DNA of 15,480 nucleotides from JAGOBX01 sp017999075 [NCBI: Candidatus Babelota bacterium]. Its GTDB lineage: Bacteria > JAGOBX01. Positions 1-7,475 of this stretch are shown piece after piece. A model generated the notes under the pieces. It ran no database searches, was not told the origin of the DNA, and was given only the letters and a program-made list of their open reading frames with translations. Positions within the stretch are counted from its first letter, which is position 1; each line of letters opens with the position of its first letter. Location of the stretch: contig JAGOBX010000024.1 of the NCBI GenBank assembly GCA_017999075.1, positions 1-15,480 on the forward strand, given 5' to 3'. The position numbers and the translations under genes were made by a program.

Positions 1-425
1 CAACAGTAACTGCGCAGATTGAGAAGTCTGTTCCTACGGATAAAAAAAAAGATAATAATCAGGAAACTGATAAAATAGCAGCGGTAAATAAACCGGAAAT
101 TCAGGATGATGTTAAAAGCGGCACTGATAAATCAAAAATAAAAGAATCATCGCAGTCAAAAAAGAATTCATCAAAATCCAAATCTCAGAAAAAAAATAAA
201 GAGTATATAATAGAAGTGTATGCTTACAAAACCTCAAAAGAAGCTGAAACTTTTAAAGATATTCTTAAATCAAGAGGATGCGACGCTACGGTTGTAAAAT
301 CAGGGAATATGTATAAAGTCAGGATCGGGAAATTTTCTATAAGACGCGATGCGGTTTATGAAGCAAGGCGTCTTGAAAATAAAGGGATTATACCTCATTT
401 TTATATTCAGGAAGAAAATAAATAA
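1..425 (+). CDS. SPOR-domain protein, 3' end only
   Basis: The reading frame is open from the window edge (first full codon at base 3) to TAA at 423-425, so this is the C-terminal part (about 140 residues) of a longer protein. Residues coded by about 3-200 form a hydrophilic linker rich in Lys, Ser, Asp and Asn, with no fold I can name. Bases 201-410 encode a compact domain beginning EYIIEVYAYKT and containing the pattern MYKVRIGKF followed by RDAVYEARRL. This is the usual layout of a SPOR repeat, where 'YKVRIGxF' precedes a helix that ends near 'L'. SPOR domains bind peptidoglycan stripped of stem peptides, often at the septum, usually at the end of a membrane-anchored protein with a flexible linker like this one. 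A GTG at 216 could start a short frame but would cut the domain's first strand, so I take the gene as continuing from upstream. Confidence 0.8.
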   Translation, partial: TVTAQIEKSVPTDKKKDNNQETDKIAAVNKPEIQDDVKSGTDKSKIKESSQSKKNSSKSKSQKKNKEYIIEVYAYKTSKEAETFKDILKSRGCDATVVKSGNMYKVRIGKFSIRRDAVYEARRLENKGIIPHFYIQEENK

Positions 426-440
426 ACTTAAATAGGCAAT

Positions 441-470
441 TTATACTGACAATAATCAGTATAATTTTAT
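441..470 (+). terminator. Stem-loop after SPOR gene, probable terminator
   Basis: TTATACTGA at 441-449 and TCAGTATAA at 456-464 form a perfect 9-bp inverted repeat around a 6-base loop, followed by TTTTAT. It lies 16 bases after the SPOR stop codon. The stem has only two G-C pairs and the T tract is short, so it would be a weak intrinsic terminator. A palindromic operator for the next gene is the main alternative. Confidence 0.45.
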
Positions 471-526
471 AGTTTAAAGTTAACGTTATTTATATTTATA
501 TTAATATTAAAAAATTCAAGGTTTTT

Positions 527-802
527 ATGGAAATAGGTAAAATCATAGGTAGAGCAGTAGCCACTAAAAAAGGGCCGAGACTCGGCGGAAACAGGTTATT
601 ATTAATTCAACCGCTCGATTTTAATAAAAAACCGAAAGGAGAACCTTTTTTATCATGGGATTGCGTTGATTCAGGTTCTGATGAAATAGTTATTATAGCT
701 CGAGGCGGAGAAGCAATGCTCCCATTTCCGGAACCATTTCCGCCGATAGACAAAACTGCAGTAGCTGTTGTTGATTCAATAAATTATTTCCCGGAAGCAT
801 AG
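527..802 (+). CDS. eutN: EutN/CcmL-family microcompartment vertex protein
   Basis: This 91-residue protein matches the EutN/CcmL/BMC-P family along its whole length, and family members are about 85-100 residues. The N-terminus MEIGKIIGRAVATKKGP has the family's 'xIGKVxGxVVxTxK' form, followed by LLLIQPLD and GEPFLSWDCVDSGSDEIVIIARG, which correspond to the core 'llvqpld', 'vavDxvGAGxGExVlvxxG' strands. The C-terminus AVVDSINYF matches the family's 'giVDxi'. Known members form pentamers that cap the vertices of microcompartment shells (carboxysome, Eut, Pdu); some form other oligomers. The usual GAG turn is replaced by DSGSD. AAGG lies just before the ATG. No BMC-H hexamer or cargo enzyme is visible nearby, so a shell role is uncertain and a free-standing oligomer is possible. 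The family call is firm. Confidence 0.88.
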   Translation: MEIGKIIGRAVATKKGPRLGGNRLLLIQPLDFNKKPKGEPFLSWDCVDSGSDEIVIIARGGEAMLPFPEPFPPIDKTAVAVVDSINYFPEA

Positions 803-848
803 AAAATAAAACAAAATTCATTTAAATTTTTTTTGACAGGTAAATAAT

Positions 849-2165
849 ATGCAAAAGATATTTATAATAGATACCAATGTTCTTCTTCATGACGCTGATT
901 CAATATTTAAATTTGCTGACAATATAGTAGTGATTCCAATGGTTGTACTTGAAGAGTTGGATACGTTTAAAAAGCGAATGGATGAAGTTGGGAAAAACTG
1001 CAGAGTAGTGTCAAGAATTCTTGATGAACTCAGAACTGAAGGAACAAAACTTTCGGAAGGCGCGAAATTGCCGAACGGCGGATTAATAAAAGTTATGCTG
1101 TCTACACCTAATCTTGATAATCTTCCTCCAGAATTAAGGACAGTTACTGCTGACAACAGGATTTTATCTCTTGCAAAGTTACTGAAAGAATCAGGAAATC
1201 ATGTGATACTTATTTCAAAAGATCTTAATATGAGGCTGAAAGCCGATACTCTTGATATTCATGCTGAAGATTATGAAGTGAATAAAGTTAAAATAGAAGA
1301 ATTATATTCTGGCGTAACTAAACGGATATTGACTGGAGAGCAGTTTGAAAATTTGAAAAACAATCGTAAATTACAATATGAATCAGATGATTTGTATTGT
1401 AATGAATGTGTAATAATAAGTTTGGAAGCCAATGAATCAGAATTGTTATACTGTACATACGACAAGCATGAAAAAATGCTGCGTACAATAAAATACAATA
1501 ATGAAAAAATATGGGGTATTAAACCTAAAAATGTCGAACAGCTTTTTGCTCTTGATTTATTATTAAACGATAAAATAAAACTTGTAACATTAGTCGGGTT
1601 TGCAGGAACAGGAAAAACTCTTCTTTCACTTGCTGTTGGATTATCTAAAGTTTTGGATGAAAACAAATACACAAAACTTTTAGTTTCGAGGCCTGTAATA
1701 CCTCTTGGCAAAGATATCGGTTATCTTCCAGGAGATGTGTATGAAAAATTAATGCCGAGGATGCAGCCGATATCTGACAATATAGAATATTTGTTTAAGG
1801 AATCTAATAGCGGGAGAATAGCCAGCAATGAACTTGAAAATCTTATTGAAAACGGAGTAATCGAACTTGAAGCTGTAACATATATAAGGGGAAGAAGCAT
1901 ACCCGAACAATTTATTATTGTTGATGAAGCGCAAAACCTTACTCCTCATGAAATAAAAACAATAATTACGCGCGTCGGAACAAACACAAAAATTGTTTTG
2001 ACCGGGGATCCGTATCAAATAGATCATCCATACCTTGATTCAGACAGCAATGGACTTGCGTTTCTTGTTGAAAGATTTAAAGATCAGCCGTTAGCAGGTC
2101 ATATTACATTCAGGAAAGGAGAACGGAGCGAACTGGCTCAGCTTGCAGCGGAATTATTGGATTAA
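849..2165 (+). CDS. phoH: PIN-PhoH family ATPase
   Basis: This 438-residue protein has the PhoH2/YlaK arrangement: an N-terminal PIN nuclease-like domain and a C-terminal PhoH P-loop ATPase. The PIN part (about 1-145) starts IFIIDTNVLLHD and keeps acidic residues expected at the metal site: D8, E35/E36, D102 in the TADNR motif and D125. The PhoH part (about 225-438) carries Walker A GFAGTGKT at 250-257, RPVIPLGKDIGYLPG at about 281-295, Walker B FIIVDEAQN at 355-363 and TGDPYQ at 385-390, with R422/R426 near the end as arginine-finger candidates. Relatives are ATP-dependent RNA-unwinding and RNA-cleaving proteins acting in the cytoplasm. Length is normal and no key residue is missing. It is probably the first gene of a run through 7019, with 39 bases before the next start. 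The natural substrate is unknown. Confidence 0.93.
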   Translation: MQKIFIIDTNVLLHDADSIFKFADNIVVIPMVVLEELDTFKKRMDEVGKNCRVVSRILDELRTEGTKLSEGAKLPNGGLIKVMLSTPNLDNLPPELRTVTADNRILSLAKLLKESGNHVILISKDLNMRLKADTLDIHAEDYEVNKVKIEELYSGVTKRILTGEQFENLKNNRKLQYESDDLYCNECVIISLEANESELLYCTYDKHEKMLRTIKYNNEKIWGIKPKNVEQLFALDLLLNDKIKLVTLVGFAGTGKTLLSLAVGLSKVLDENKYTKLLVSRPVIPLGKDIGYLPGDVYEKLMPRMQPISDNIEYLFKESNSGRIASNELENLIENGVIELEAVTYIRGRSIPEQFIIVDEAQNLTPHEIKTIITRVGTNTKIVLTGDPYQIDHPYLDSDSNGLAFLVERFKDQPLAGHITFRKGERSELAQLAAELLD

Positions 2166-2204
2166 TTATTTTAATTTTTTATAATATTAAGATTTTGAAT
2201 AATA

Positions 2205-3161
2205 ATGGTTACAAAACTTTTAAATGTTCTGATAATCCTGTTATTCTGTATTGTTTTTCAAGCTGTACTTCATTTTTTTCCTGATATAATTTTAAAAATA
2301 GCCGGAAAAGAAATTCCTGATTATACAATAAGCCTTGCTGTATTCTGCATATTAATAACATCTGTTTTGATTTACGATTCTTTTAAAACGGATCAGAGGA
2401 TAAAACTTGAAATCAGAAATTCAAAACTTCAAATCGACAGCATTTCCAGCAGTTATGAAAATAAGATAAAAGAGTTGAAAAATGAAATCGAATTCATAAA
2501 CAATAAACTTTCAAGACAACGTGAAACATTAAACGCTGAATATATGCTGAAACTTGAAGAATTCAAGTCGTCATATGAATTCGAAAATTCCCATCGTCAG
2601 AACCAAACAATTGAAGAAAAATATAAATCTTTTTTTGCGGATATTCAGAATAGGCATGAGGCAGAACTTATGAACATTTTGAAGAGTTCAGATGAAGGAC
2701 AAACTATGTTAGAATTGAAAAATAGAATGGAGGTATTGTCGTCTTATTTTAAAGATTTAAGTTATGTCAAATTTTACAGCACAAACATTTTCAGCGATAT
2801 GCAGTTTCATAAATATGAAGATATTGAATTATACAGCGATAATGCATATATAATCAAATATTTGAGCGGATTAACCAATTTAAAGATTTTTAATTATGAA
2901 AAAAATATTGCTGAAACCATTTCAATACTTAATGAGAACGGATTTTCAGGTAAATTGTATTCTGTAGGAAATCCGGTATTATTTAATTTTTTTATTTTAA
3001 ACAGCATAGATTTATATATTTTTTTTGATGCAGGATATATTCATATAGTTAATAATCATACTCTTAATGAACTGAAAAAAAATTTTCAGAAAACAAAAGA
3101 ATACACTCAAGAAAATTTTAAACAATCTGAAAAAATAATTAACAGGAATCTTCCGTTTTGA
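2205..3161 (+). CDS. Two-helix membrane protein with long coiled coil, unrecognised
   Basis: I do not recognise this 318-residue protein. Two hydrophobic helices lie at about residues 4-24 and 39-58. Charge placement suggests that both ends are cytoplasmic, with a short outer loop between the helices. Residues 62 to about 175 are strongly charged, rich in Glu, Lys, Gln and Asn, with heptad-like spacing typical of a long coiled coil. Residues about 180-282 look like a small mixed alpha/beta domain with alternating hydrophobic strands (IELYSDNAYIIKYL, LKIFNYEK, DLYIFFDAGYIHIV). A charged helix ends the protein. The stop codon overlaps the next gene's TTG start (TTGA), so the two are probably translationally coupled. 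A plausible role is a membrane anchor or sensor for the cyclase downstream, but this rests only on context. No ribosome-binding site is evident before its ATG. Confidence 0.75.
   Translation: MVTKLLNVLIILLFCIVFQAVLHFFPDIILKIAGKEIPDYTISLAVFCILITSVLIYDSFKTDQRIKLEIRNSKLQIDSISSSYENKIKELKNEIEFINNKLSRQRETLNAEYMLKLEEFKSSYEFENSHRQNQTIEEKYKSFFADIQNRHEAELMNILKSSDEGQTMLELKNRMEVLSSYFKDLSYVKFYSTNIFSDMQFHKYEDIELYSDNAYIIKYLSGLTNLKIFNYEKNIAETISILNENGFSGKLYSVGNPVLFNFFILNSIDLYIFFDAGYIHIVNNHTLNELKKNFQKTKEYTQENFKQSEKIINRNLPF
3144..3160 (+). promoter_or_regulatory. Shine-Dalgarno and TTG start for the cyclase
   Basis: AGGA at 3144-3147 sits 10 bases before a TTG start at 3158-3160, whose last two bases are the first two of the upstream TGA stop. 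An early start is required because the N-terminal cysteine (residue 15) belongs to the expected iron-sulfur motif. This supports TTG as the true start and coupled translation. Confidence 0.55.
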
Positions 3162-4810
3162 AAACTATTCATCACTTGTTATTAAATGATTATTGGCAAT
3201 GCCCGTATAAAGCAAAACTTCTTATAAATGAGAATATTAATTTTGAATCTTATTACGGCAAAACCAACAAACATCAGAACTTTTCAAGAAGCATTTATAT
3301 AACTATACAAGAATTTTTCCGGCAGCAGATAAATAAAAGAAGCAAGGAATTTTTAGAAAAAAGTTTGCGTCAAAACTGGATACATCAGGGATACGCTACA
3401 CAGGAAGAAGAACGTCAGTTCGGTCTTGAAGCATTGGAACTTTTAGAAAATTTTTATTATCATAATGACATATCGAAAATTCTCAATATAATAAATCAAA
3501 AATTGAAATATAAAATTTTTGATTCTGAACTTCAAACTGTATTACAGTTGGGAGAGCATCTTGCCGTTCAGAATAAATTTATAATCACAGATTATTCTAC
3601 ATCATCATCATCTACTAAATATATTAAAGATAAGTATGATGCAATAAATGATTTTAATGTTATCAACAAAATTTTAGCTGTATATTTCAATTATAAGACA
3701 GACACTGTGGTTTACAGAAGAATTTTTTTACGATACGGGAATACTTCTGAATTTACTGCTGATATAAATATTATAAACGAGTTTATAAATCATATACAGC
3801 AAAAAATAAAAGATTTTTCAATGGAAGAAAAATTTGAACGAAAGATAGGCAGGCACTGCAGTTACTGTTCTGTAAATACAATATGTCAATTATCAGAAAA
3901 TATAAATTATGCAGATAACCCTCATTTTTTTAAACTTTTACGATTTTTAACAGAACTTTTGCGTGCTGAATTCAGTTTCAGCGCTCTTGAAAATTTTATA
4001 AAGACGAATATAAAATCAATCGTTTCAGGTCTTGAAAATTTTGAAATACTGGATACTTCAAAATTATTGAATGTGTTCGGAAAAGAATTTGCCGATTATG
4101 TGATGCTTAAAACTGAAACAACCAGTGTAAATTATATTGAAATAGAAAAAAGTTTTTATTATTTTGCTTTTCTTGGAGAATATGAAGAAACTAATCATTA
4201 TCTTGTTTTTCGTGTTGAAAAACCACTGGATCTTGATTATATTCTTAACTTGAATTTATTGTTGTCATATATTAAAATAAAACTTGATCAGATAAATTTT
4301 TATCAGTTATCTGTAAATGACCGGCTTACAGGATTGTATAATCACGGATATTACAGATATATTTCGGAAATTGAGCTGAAACGCTGCAAACAATTTTCAA
4401 AACGGCTCGGTATTTTTTTGTTTGACATAGATCATTTTAAAAAATTTAATGATGTTTACGGACATCAGGTTGGAGATTATGTTATTGCTAATATCGGAAA
4501 AATATTTAAAAGCAGCGTAAGAAAAAAAGATATAGCAATTCGTTATGGCGGAGAAGAATTTGTTGCTATTTGTCCTGATATAACAGAGGAAGAACTTTAT
4601 AACCTTGCTGAATTCATAAGAAATGCTGTTCAGAATGAATTGTTTATACATAACGAACTCGAACTGAAAGTTACAATAAGCGGCGGAATATCAGTATATC
4701 CGGAAGATTCTGAGAATATACTTGAACTTGTAAGGATAGCAGATGAAAGGTTATATGCATCAAAACATAATGGGAGAAACAGGGTGACACGGGTTAGTGA
4801 AAAAAATTAA
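3158..4810 (+). CDS. Diguanylate cyclase with degenerate Fe-S nuclease-like N-terminus
   Basis: This 550-residue soluble protein has three parts. (1) Residues 1-250 resemble PD-(D/E)XK nucleases of the RecB/AddB/Cas4 kind: NDYWQCPYK near the N-terminus, then the stretch around 61-100 (W74, GYA, EEE, ALELLENFY) typical of PDDEXK_1, then FIITDYST at 141-148 where active enzymes have 'xxIDYKTG'. C15 plus C234-x2-C237-x5-C243 match the iron-sulfur cysteines of AddB and Cas4. Catalytic residues look lost: the helix His is Y47, the 'GxxDR' Asp is absent after G132, and the DYK Lys is S147. (2) Residues about 255-390 look GAF-like. (3) The GGDEF domain (about 392-545) has DRLTGLYN, FDIDHFKKFND (D433, D435), GGEEF at 474-478 and an RxxD inhibitory site at 465-468, so it should make c-di-GMP and be product-inhibited. 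I infer that the N-terminus senses redox, oxygen or nucleic acid. The GGDEF call is firm and the nuclease-fold call is likely. Confidence 0.9.
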   Translation: MKTIHHLLLNDYWQCPYKAKLLINENINFESYYGKTNKHQNFSRSIYITIQEFFRQQINKRSKEFLEKSLRQNWIHQGYATQEEERQFGLEALELLENFYYHNDISKILNIINQKLKYKIFDSELQTVLQLGEHLAVQNKFIITDYSTSSSSTKYIKDKYDAINDFNVINKILAVYFNYKTDTVVYRRIFLRYGNTSEFTADINIINEFINHIQQKIKDFSMEEKFERKIGRHCSYCSVNTICQLSENINYADNPHFFKLLRFLTELLRAEFSFSALENFIKTNIKSIVSGLENFEILDTSKLLNVFGKEFADYVMLKTETTSVNYIEIEKSFYYFAFLGEYEETNHYLVFRVEKPLDLDYILNLNLLLSYIKIKLDQINFYQLSVNDRLTGLYNHGYYRYISEIELKRCKQFSKRLGIFLFDIDHFKKFNDVYGHQVGDYVIANIGKIFKSSVRKKDIAIRYGGEEFVAICPDITEEELYNLAEFIRNAVQNELFIHNELELKVTISGGISVYPEDSENILELVRIADERLYASKHNGRNRVTRVSEKN

Positions 4811-7019
4811 ATTTATTTTGATTTTATTTATTTTATTTTCAGGTGCAGTATTTTTATTACTTCCTGAAATTATAAGATTTGTTGTTATAGATAAAGCAGA
4901 ATATTTATTGAAACGCGATGTTGAGATTAAAGATATTGATTTTAATGTTTTTAAAAGAAATTTGAAAATTGACGGATTAACAATTTACGAACCAGATAAA
5001 AAAAATACGCTGCTTAATATAAAAAGGATAAATATAAATTTTAATTTATCAAAACTTATCAATAAAAATATATTTGTTTATAAAATAGATTTTTTTTATC
5101 CTGTTATTAATGTTAAACAAATTGAAAATAAATTCAATTTTGATGATATTGTCGAATTTGTTAAAAATCAGATGAAAGATTCTGATACTCAATTAGAATA
5201 TATTTTGAGGAATATTAGAATTACCGGCGGAATTGTAAATTATATTAATCCTGTTTTCGAAAATAAAATTATCATATCAGGAATTAATTATGTTATACCT
5301 GAATATTCAGATAAAACAGATACTGTTCATTCGAATATTTGTTTAAGTTTAGAAAAGATTGGAAAAACAATAATTGATATTGATTTGAATAAAAAAACAT
5401 CTGATTTTTTTGGATATATAAAATTGTCTGATTTTCGTATTGACGAAACTCAAAAAATAATTAATCGTTTTATAAAATCAGGATTGTCTGTTTCAGGGGC
5501 ATTATCTTCCGACTTTTCTTTTATAGGCACATTCAACCCTTTTTCACTTAAAATAAAAGGAAATACTCATATAAAAAAAATGAAAATTGTTGATTGCGAT
5601 TATCATAAAAAAATAATAAGTTCTGAAAATTTGCATATTGAAATTTCTGATATACGGTTTCCGGAAAATATAATAATTGCAGATTCTTTTGCAGCGGACA
5701 ATGTTGACATCAGCATAGAACTATTTGATAAAAATAAAACTAATATAGATAACGTTACGTCTTTTTTTAAAGATATAAAAACAGGAGATAAGACAGTTAA
5801 ACCCGAGTATAATTTCATTTTAAAGAAAATGGATATATGTAATTCTTCAATTACATTCGCTGATTTTAATTTTAAAACCCCTTTGTTTTACAGGATACAA
5901 AATATTGTTTGTAAAATTGAAAATTTAAATCAGAAAAATGATAAGGCATATGAGTTGTTTTTTACGGGGAATACTGATAATAAAGATCAAATTAAGGCAA
6001 AGTTAGAATTAGATTTGTCAGACAGGCTTGGAATAATTTGCGATATAAAATTGAAAAATTTTAATTCACAGAATATTTCCAGGTATTTTGAGAAATATAC
6101 AGGATACAGTTTGTTATCCGGAAAAATTAATTTTAATGTTTCCGGAAAAATGACTGGGAAAAATATAAATCTTGATAATCAGGTAAATTTAGATAAAATT
6201 ATAATAGACGAAAATACAGTAAGCGGAATAAAACCTTCATTTCCTTTAAAAAATTCTTTTTCCAATCTTGAAGACGATAAAGGACAAGTAAACCTCCGTT
6301 TGCCTGTAAAAGGAAATTTTTCCGATCCTGCATTTAATTTAACAGGAACCCTGATAACATTAGCTGTTAATTCAGCTATGCAGGCTCCTAAATCTCCGCT
6401 GTCGTTTTTTTCAGGGTTTCTTAAGAAAAATCAGAATATTAACAATGAAAAAAGTATTTCATTGGAGTCAATAGATTTTTTGCCGTATGATTTTATTCAG
6501 ACAGAAGTTGAAAATTATCAGAAGAGAATTTTGAATAAGTTTTTTTCCGGAGAGTTAATAAATAAAGTTTCTTCTGTAAAATTTTTTCAAAAAAATAATT
6601 TTGAAATTGAAAAAAATATTGTTATAAAAAATGCGGCAAAAGAAAAATTTTACAGGATTAAAAATAATATAGACGAAAACAGAAAATTGCTTCAGAAAGA
6701 AATTATTGAAATTTCAAATATAAAGGAGACAGATAAAGAATTTATTGATTACATCCTGAAAAGTCAGCCTGAAAATATCAATAAGCTAAATATTGATTTT
6801 ATTGAAGGATGTTCAAACGTGGTTGATTTAGATGAAATTGAAAAAAAAGTTTTTAGCATTGCAGATAAAAGATATTCTAATTTAAAAAAATATATTGAAA
6901 CTAATTTTAAATCATTTTCCAAAAAAATTATTTTTGAAAAAAAAGATTTGTATTCGAAAGAGGAAAAAAATGATTCGGTTTGCGGATTTGAAATAAAACC
7001 TCAATTTCCTGTCAGATGA
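4797..7019 (+). CDS. DUF748/AsmA-like envelope protein
   Basis: This 740-residue protein starts at GTG, 14 bases inside the cyclase gene, with AGGG at 4781-4784 as a possible ribosome-binding site. One N-terminal membrane helix (about residues 4-25, after MKKIK) would leave the rest in the periplasm. Residues about 30-125 follow the DUF748/AsmA pattern closely: AEYLLKRDVEIKDIDFNVF, then LKIDGLTIYEPD, LLNIKRININF and a 'V.....P.....' segment ending FNFDDIVEF. Further beta-rich units open near 'IRNIRITGGIVNYIN' (about 138-150) and 'LKKMDICNSSITFADF' (about 343-358). A C-terminal AsmA-like piece lies around 445-520 (GKINFNVSGKMTG, LPVKGNF). The last 200 residues are Lys/Asn-rich and unassigned. 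AsmA-like proteins form long beta-grooves linked to lipid transport or outer-membrane homeostasis. Many DUF748 proteins are longer (around 1000 residues), so this is a short member. Its G+C content is visibly lower than that of phoH. Confidence 0.8.
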   Translation: MKKIKFILILFILFSGAVFLLLPEIIRFVVIDKAEYLLKRDVEIKDIDFNVFKRNLKIDGLTIYEPDKKNTLLNIKRININFNLSKLINKNIFVYKIDFFYPVINVKQIENKFNFDDIVEFVKNQMKDSDTQLEYILRNIRITGGIVNYINPVFENKIIISGINYVIPEYSDKTDTVHSNICLSLEKIGKTIIDIDLNKKTSDFFGYIKLSDFRIDETQKIINRFIKSGLSVSGALSSDFSFIGTFNPFSLKIKGNTHIKKMKIVDCDYHKKIISSENLHIEISDIRFPENIIIADSFAADNVDISIELFDKNKTNIDNVTSFFKDIKTGDKTVKPEYNFILKKMDICNSSITFADFNFKTPLFYRIQNIVCKIENLNQKNDKAYELFFTGNTDNKDQIKAKLELDLSDRLGIICDIKLKNFNSQNISRYFEKYTGYSLLSGKINFNVSGKMTGKNINLDNQVNLDKIIIDENTVSGIKPSFPLKNSFSNLEDDKGQVNLRLPVKGNFSDPAFNLTGTLITLAVNSAMQAPKSPLSFFSGFLKKNQNINNEKSISLESIDFLPYDFIQTEVENYQKRILNKFFSGELINKVSSVKFFQKNNFEIEKNIVIKNAAKEKFYRIKNNIDENRKLLQKEIIEISNIKETDKEFIDYILKSQPENINKLNIDFIEGCSNVVDLDEIEKKVFSIADKRYSNLKKYIETNFKSFSKKIIFEKKDLYSKEEKNDSVCGFEIKPQFPVR

Positions 7020-7213
7020 ATTTATAAGTATAAATCTACATTATATATATTATTAAAGCCTCGGCAGAACCTTTTTCTATTTAATTTTAATAAGAAATAA
7101 ATGCATAATAAGTAAAAAATACTTTACATCGGCTTTATAATAAGTGAAAAATAATAATTTTAATATTTTGATAATAAAAAAGATAAGTTTTAGTATTATT
7201 ATTATATTAAAAT

Positions 7214-7240
7214 TTGCATACTACAAGGTACAAATATAAA
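7214..7240 (+). promoter_or_regulatory. Possible promoter in the 7020-7256 gap
   Basis: The 237-base gap between two gene runs is extremely AT-rich. TTGCAT at 7214-7219 and TATAAA at 7235-7240 could be -35 and -10 boxes, but the spacing is 15 bp and such matches are expected by chance at this base composition. I see no convincing terminator in the gap. The change of gene theme here suggests that a new transcript starts in it. Confidence 0.25.
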
Positions 7241-7256
7241 AATATTCAAAAAAAAT

Positions 7257-7445
7257 ATGAAAATATTAAAATTATTTTTTATAATTTATTTTATAAATAT
7301 CAATAATGTTTACGCATATATTGACCCTGGCAGCAGTTCATATATTTATCAATTTTTAATAGCCGGGATATTCGGCGTATTTTATATGTTTAAACAAAAA
7401 ATGAAAAATTTGCTGAAAGTAATAAAAAAATTTTTTATTAAATAA
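7257..7445 (+). CDS. Small secreted/membrane peptide with IDPGSSSY motif
   Basis: This 62-residue protein has a basic start (MKILK), a hydrophobic segment to about residue 20 ending NVYA, a possible signal-peptidase site, then YIDPGSSSYIYQFLIAG. A second hydrophobic stretch (about 31-45) and a Lys-rich tail (KQKMKNLLKVIKKFFIK) follow. I recognise the pattern 'YIDPGSGSYxxQxLIAxxxG' from small proteins of unknown function that tend to sit beside envelope genes, including phosphatase/sulfatase-superfamily and methyltransferase genes like the two that follow here. The conserved motif argues that this is a real gene despite its size and the lack of a Shine-Dalgarno sequence. It probably sits in the inner membrane with a basic cytoplasmic tail. 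Its role is unknown. Confidence 0.7.
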   Translation: MKILKLFFIIYFININNVYAYIDPGSSSYIYQFLIAGIFGVFYMFKQKMKNLLKVIKKFFIK

Positions 7446-7475
7446 ATCGGGCTAGTTAACAACCAATAAAAATGG

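Noticed and set aside
216-425. GTG at 216 as the start of a 69-residue SPOR gene
   Set aside because: The frame is open back to the window edge, the upstream part looks like a normal SPOR linker, and a start at 216 would remove the first beta strand of the domain.
833-838. TTGACA just before phoH as a -35 box
   Set aside because: It lies about 10 bases before the start codon, leaving no room for a -10 box and leader for that gene.
887-2027. Long open frames on the minus strand opposite the phoH gene
   Set aside because: They lie wholly opposite a clear PIN-PhoH gene, show no family motifs and read as low-complexity Ser/Phe/Ile-rich peptides, as expected for an antisense shadow.
3158-3890. 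Active Cas4-like nuclease or CRISPR adaptation gene
   Set aside because: The catalytic Lys, the GxxDR Asp and the motif His look absent, there is no cas1, cas2 or repeat array in the window, and the domain is fused to GGDEF.
7110-7124. AAGTA/TACTT hairpin in the 7020-7256 gap
   Set aside because: A 5-bp AT-rich stem with a 5-base loop is expected by chance at this composition.
7053-7137. TAAAGCC (7054-7060) and GGCTTTA (7131-7137) as a terminator stem
   Set aside because: The arms are only 7 bp and about 70 bases apart in very AT-rich sequence, and no T tract follows. Chance is the simpler reading.
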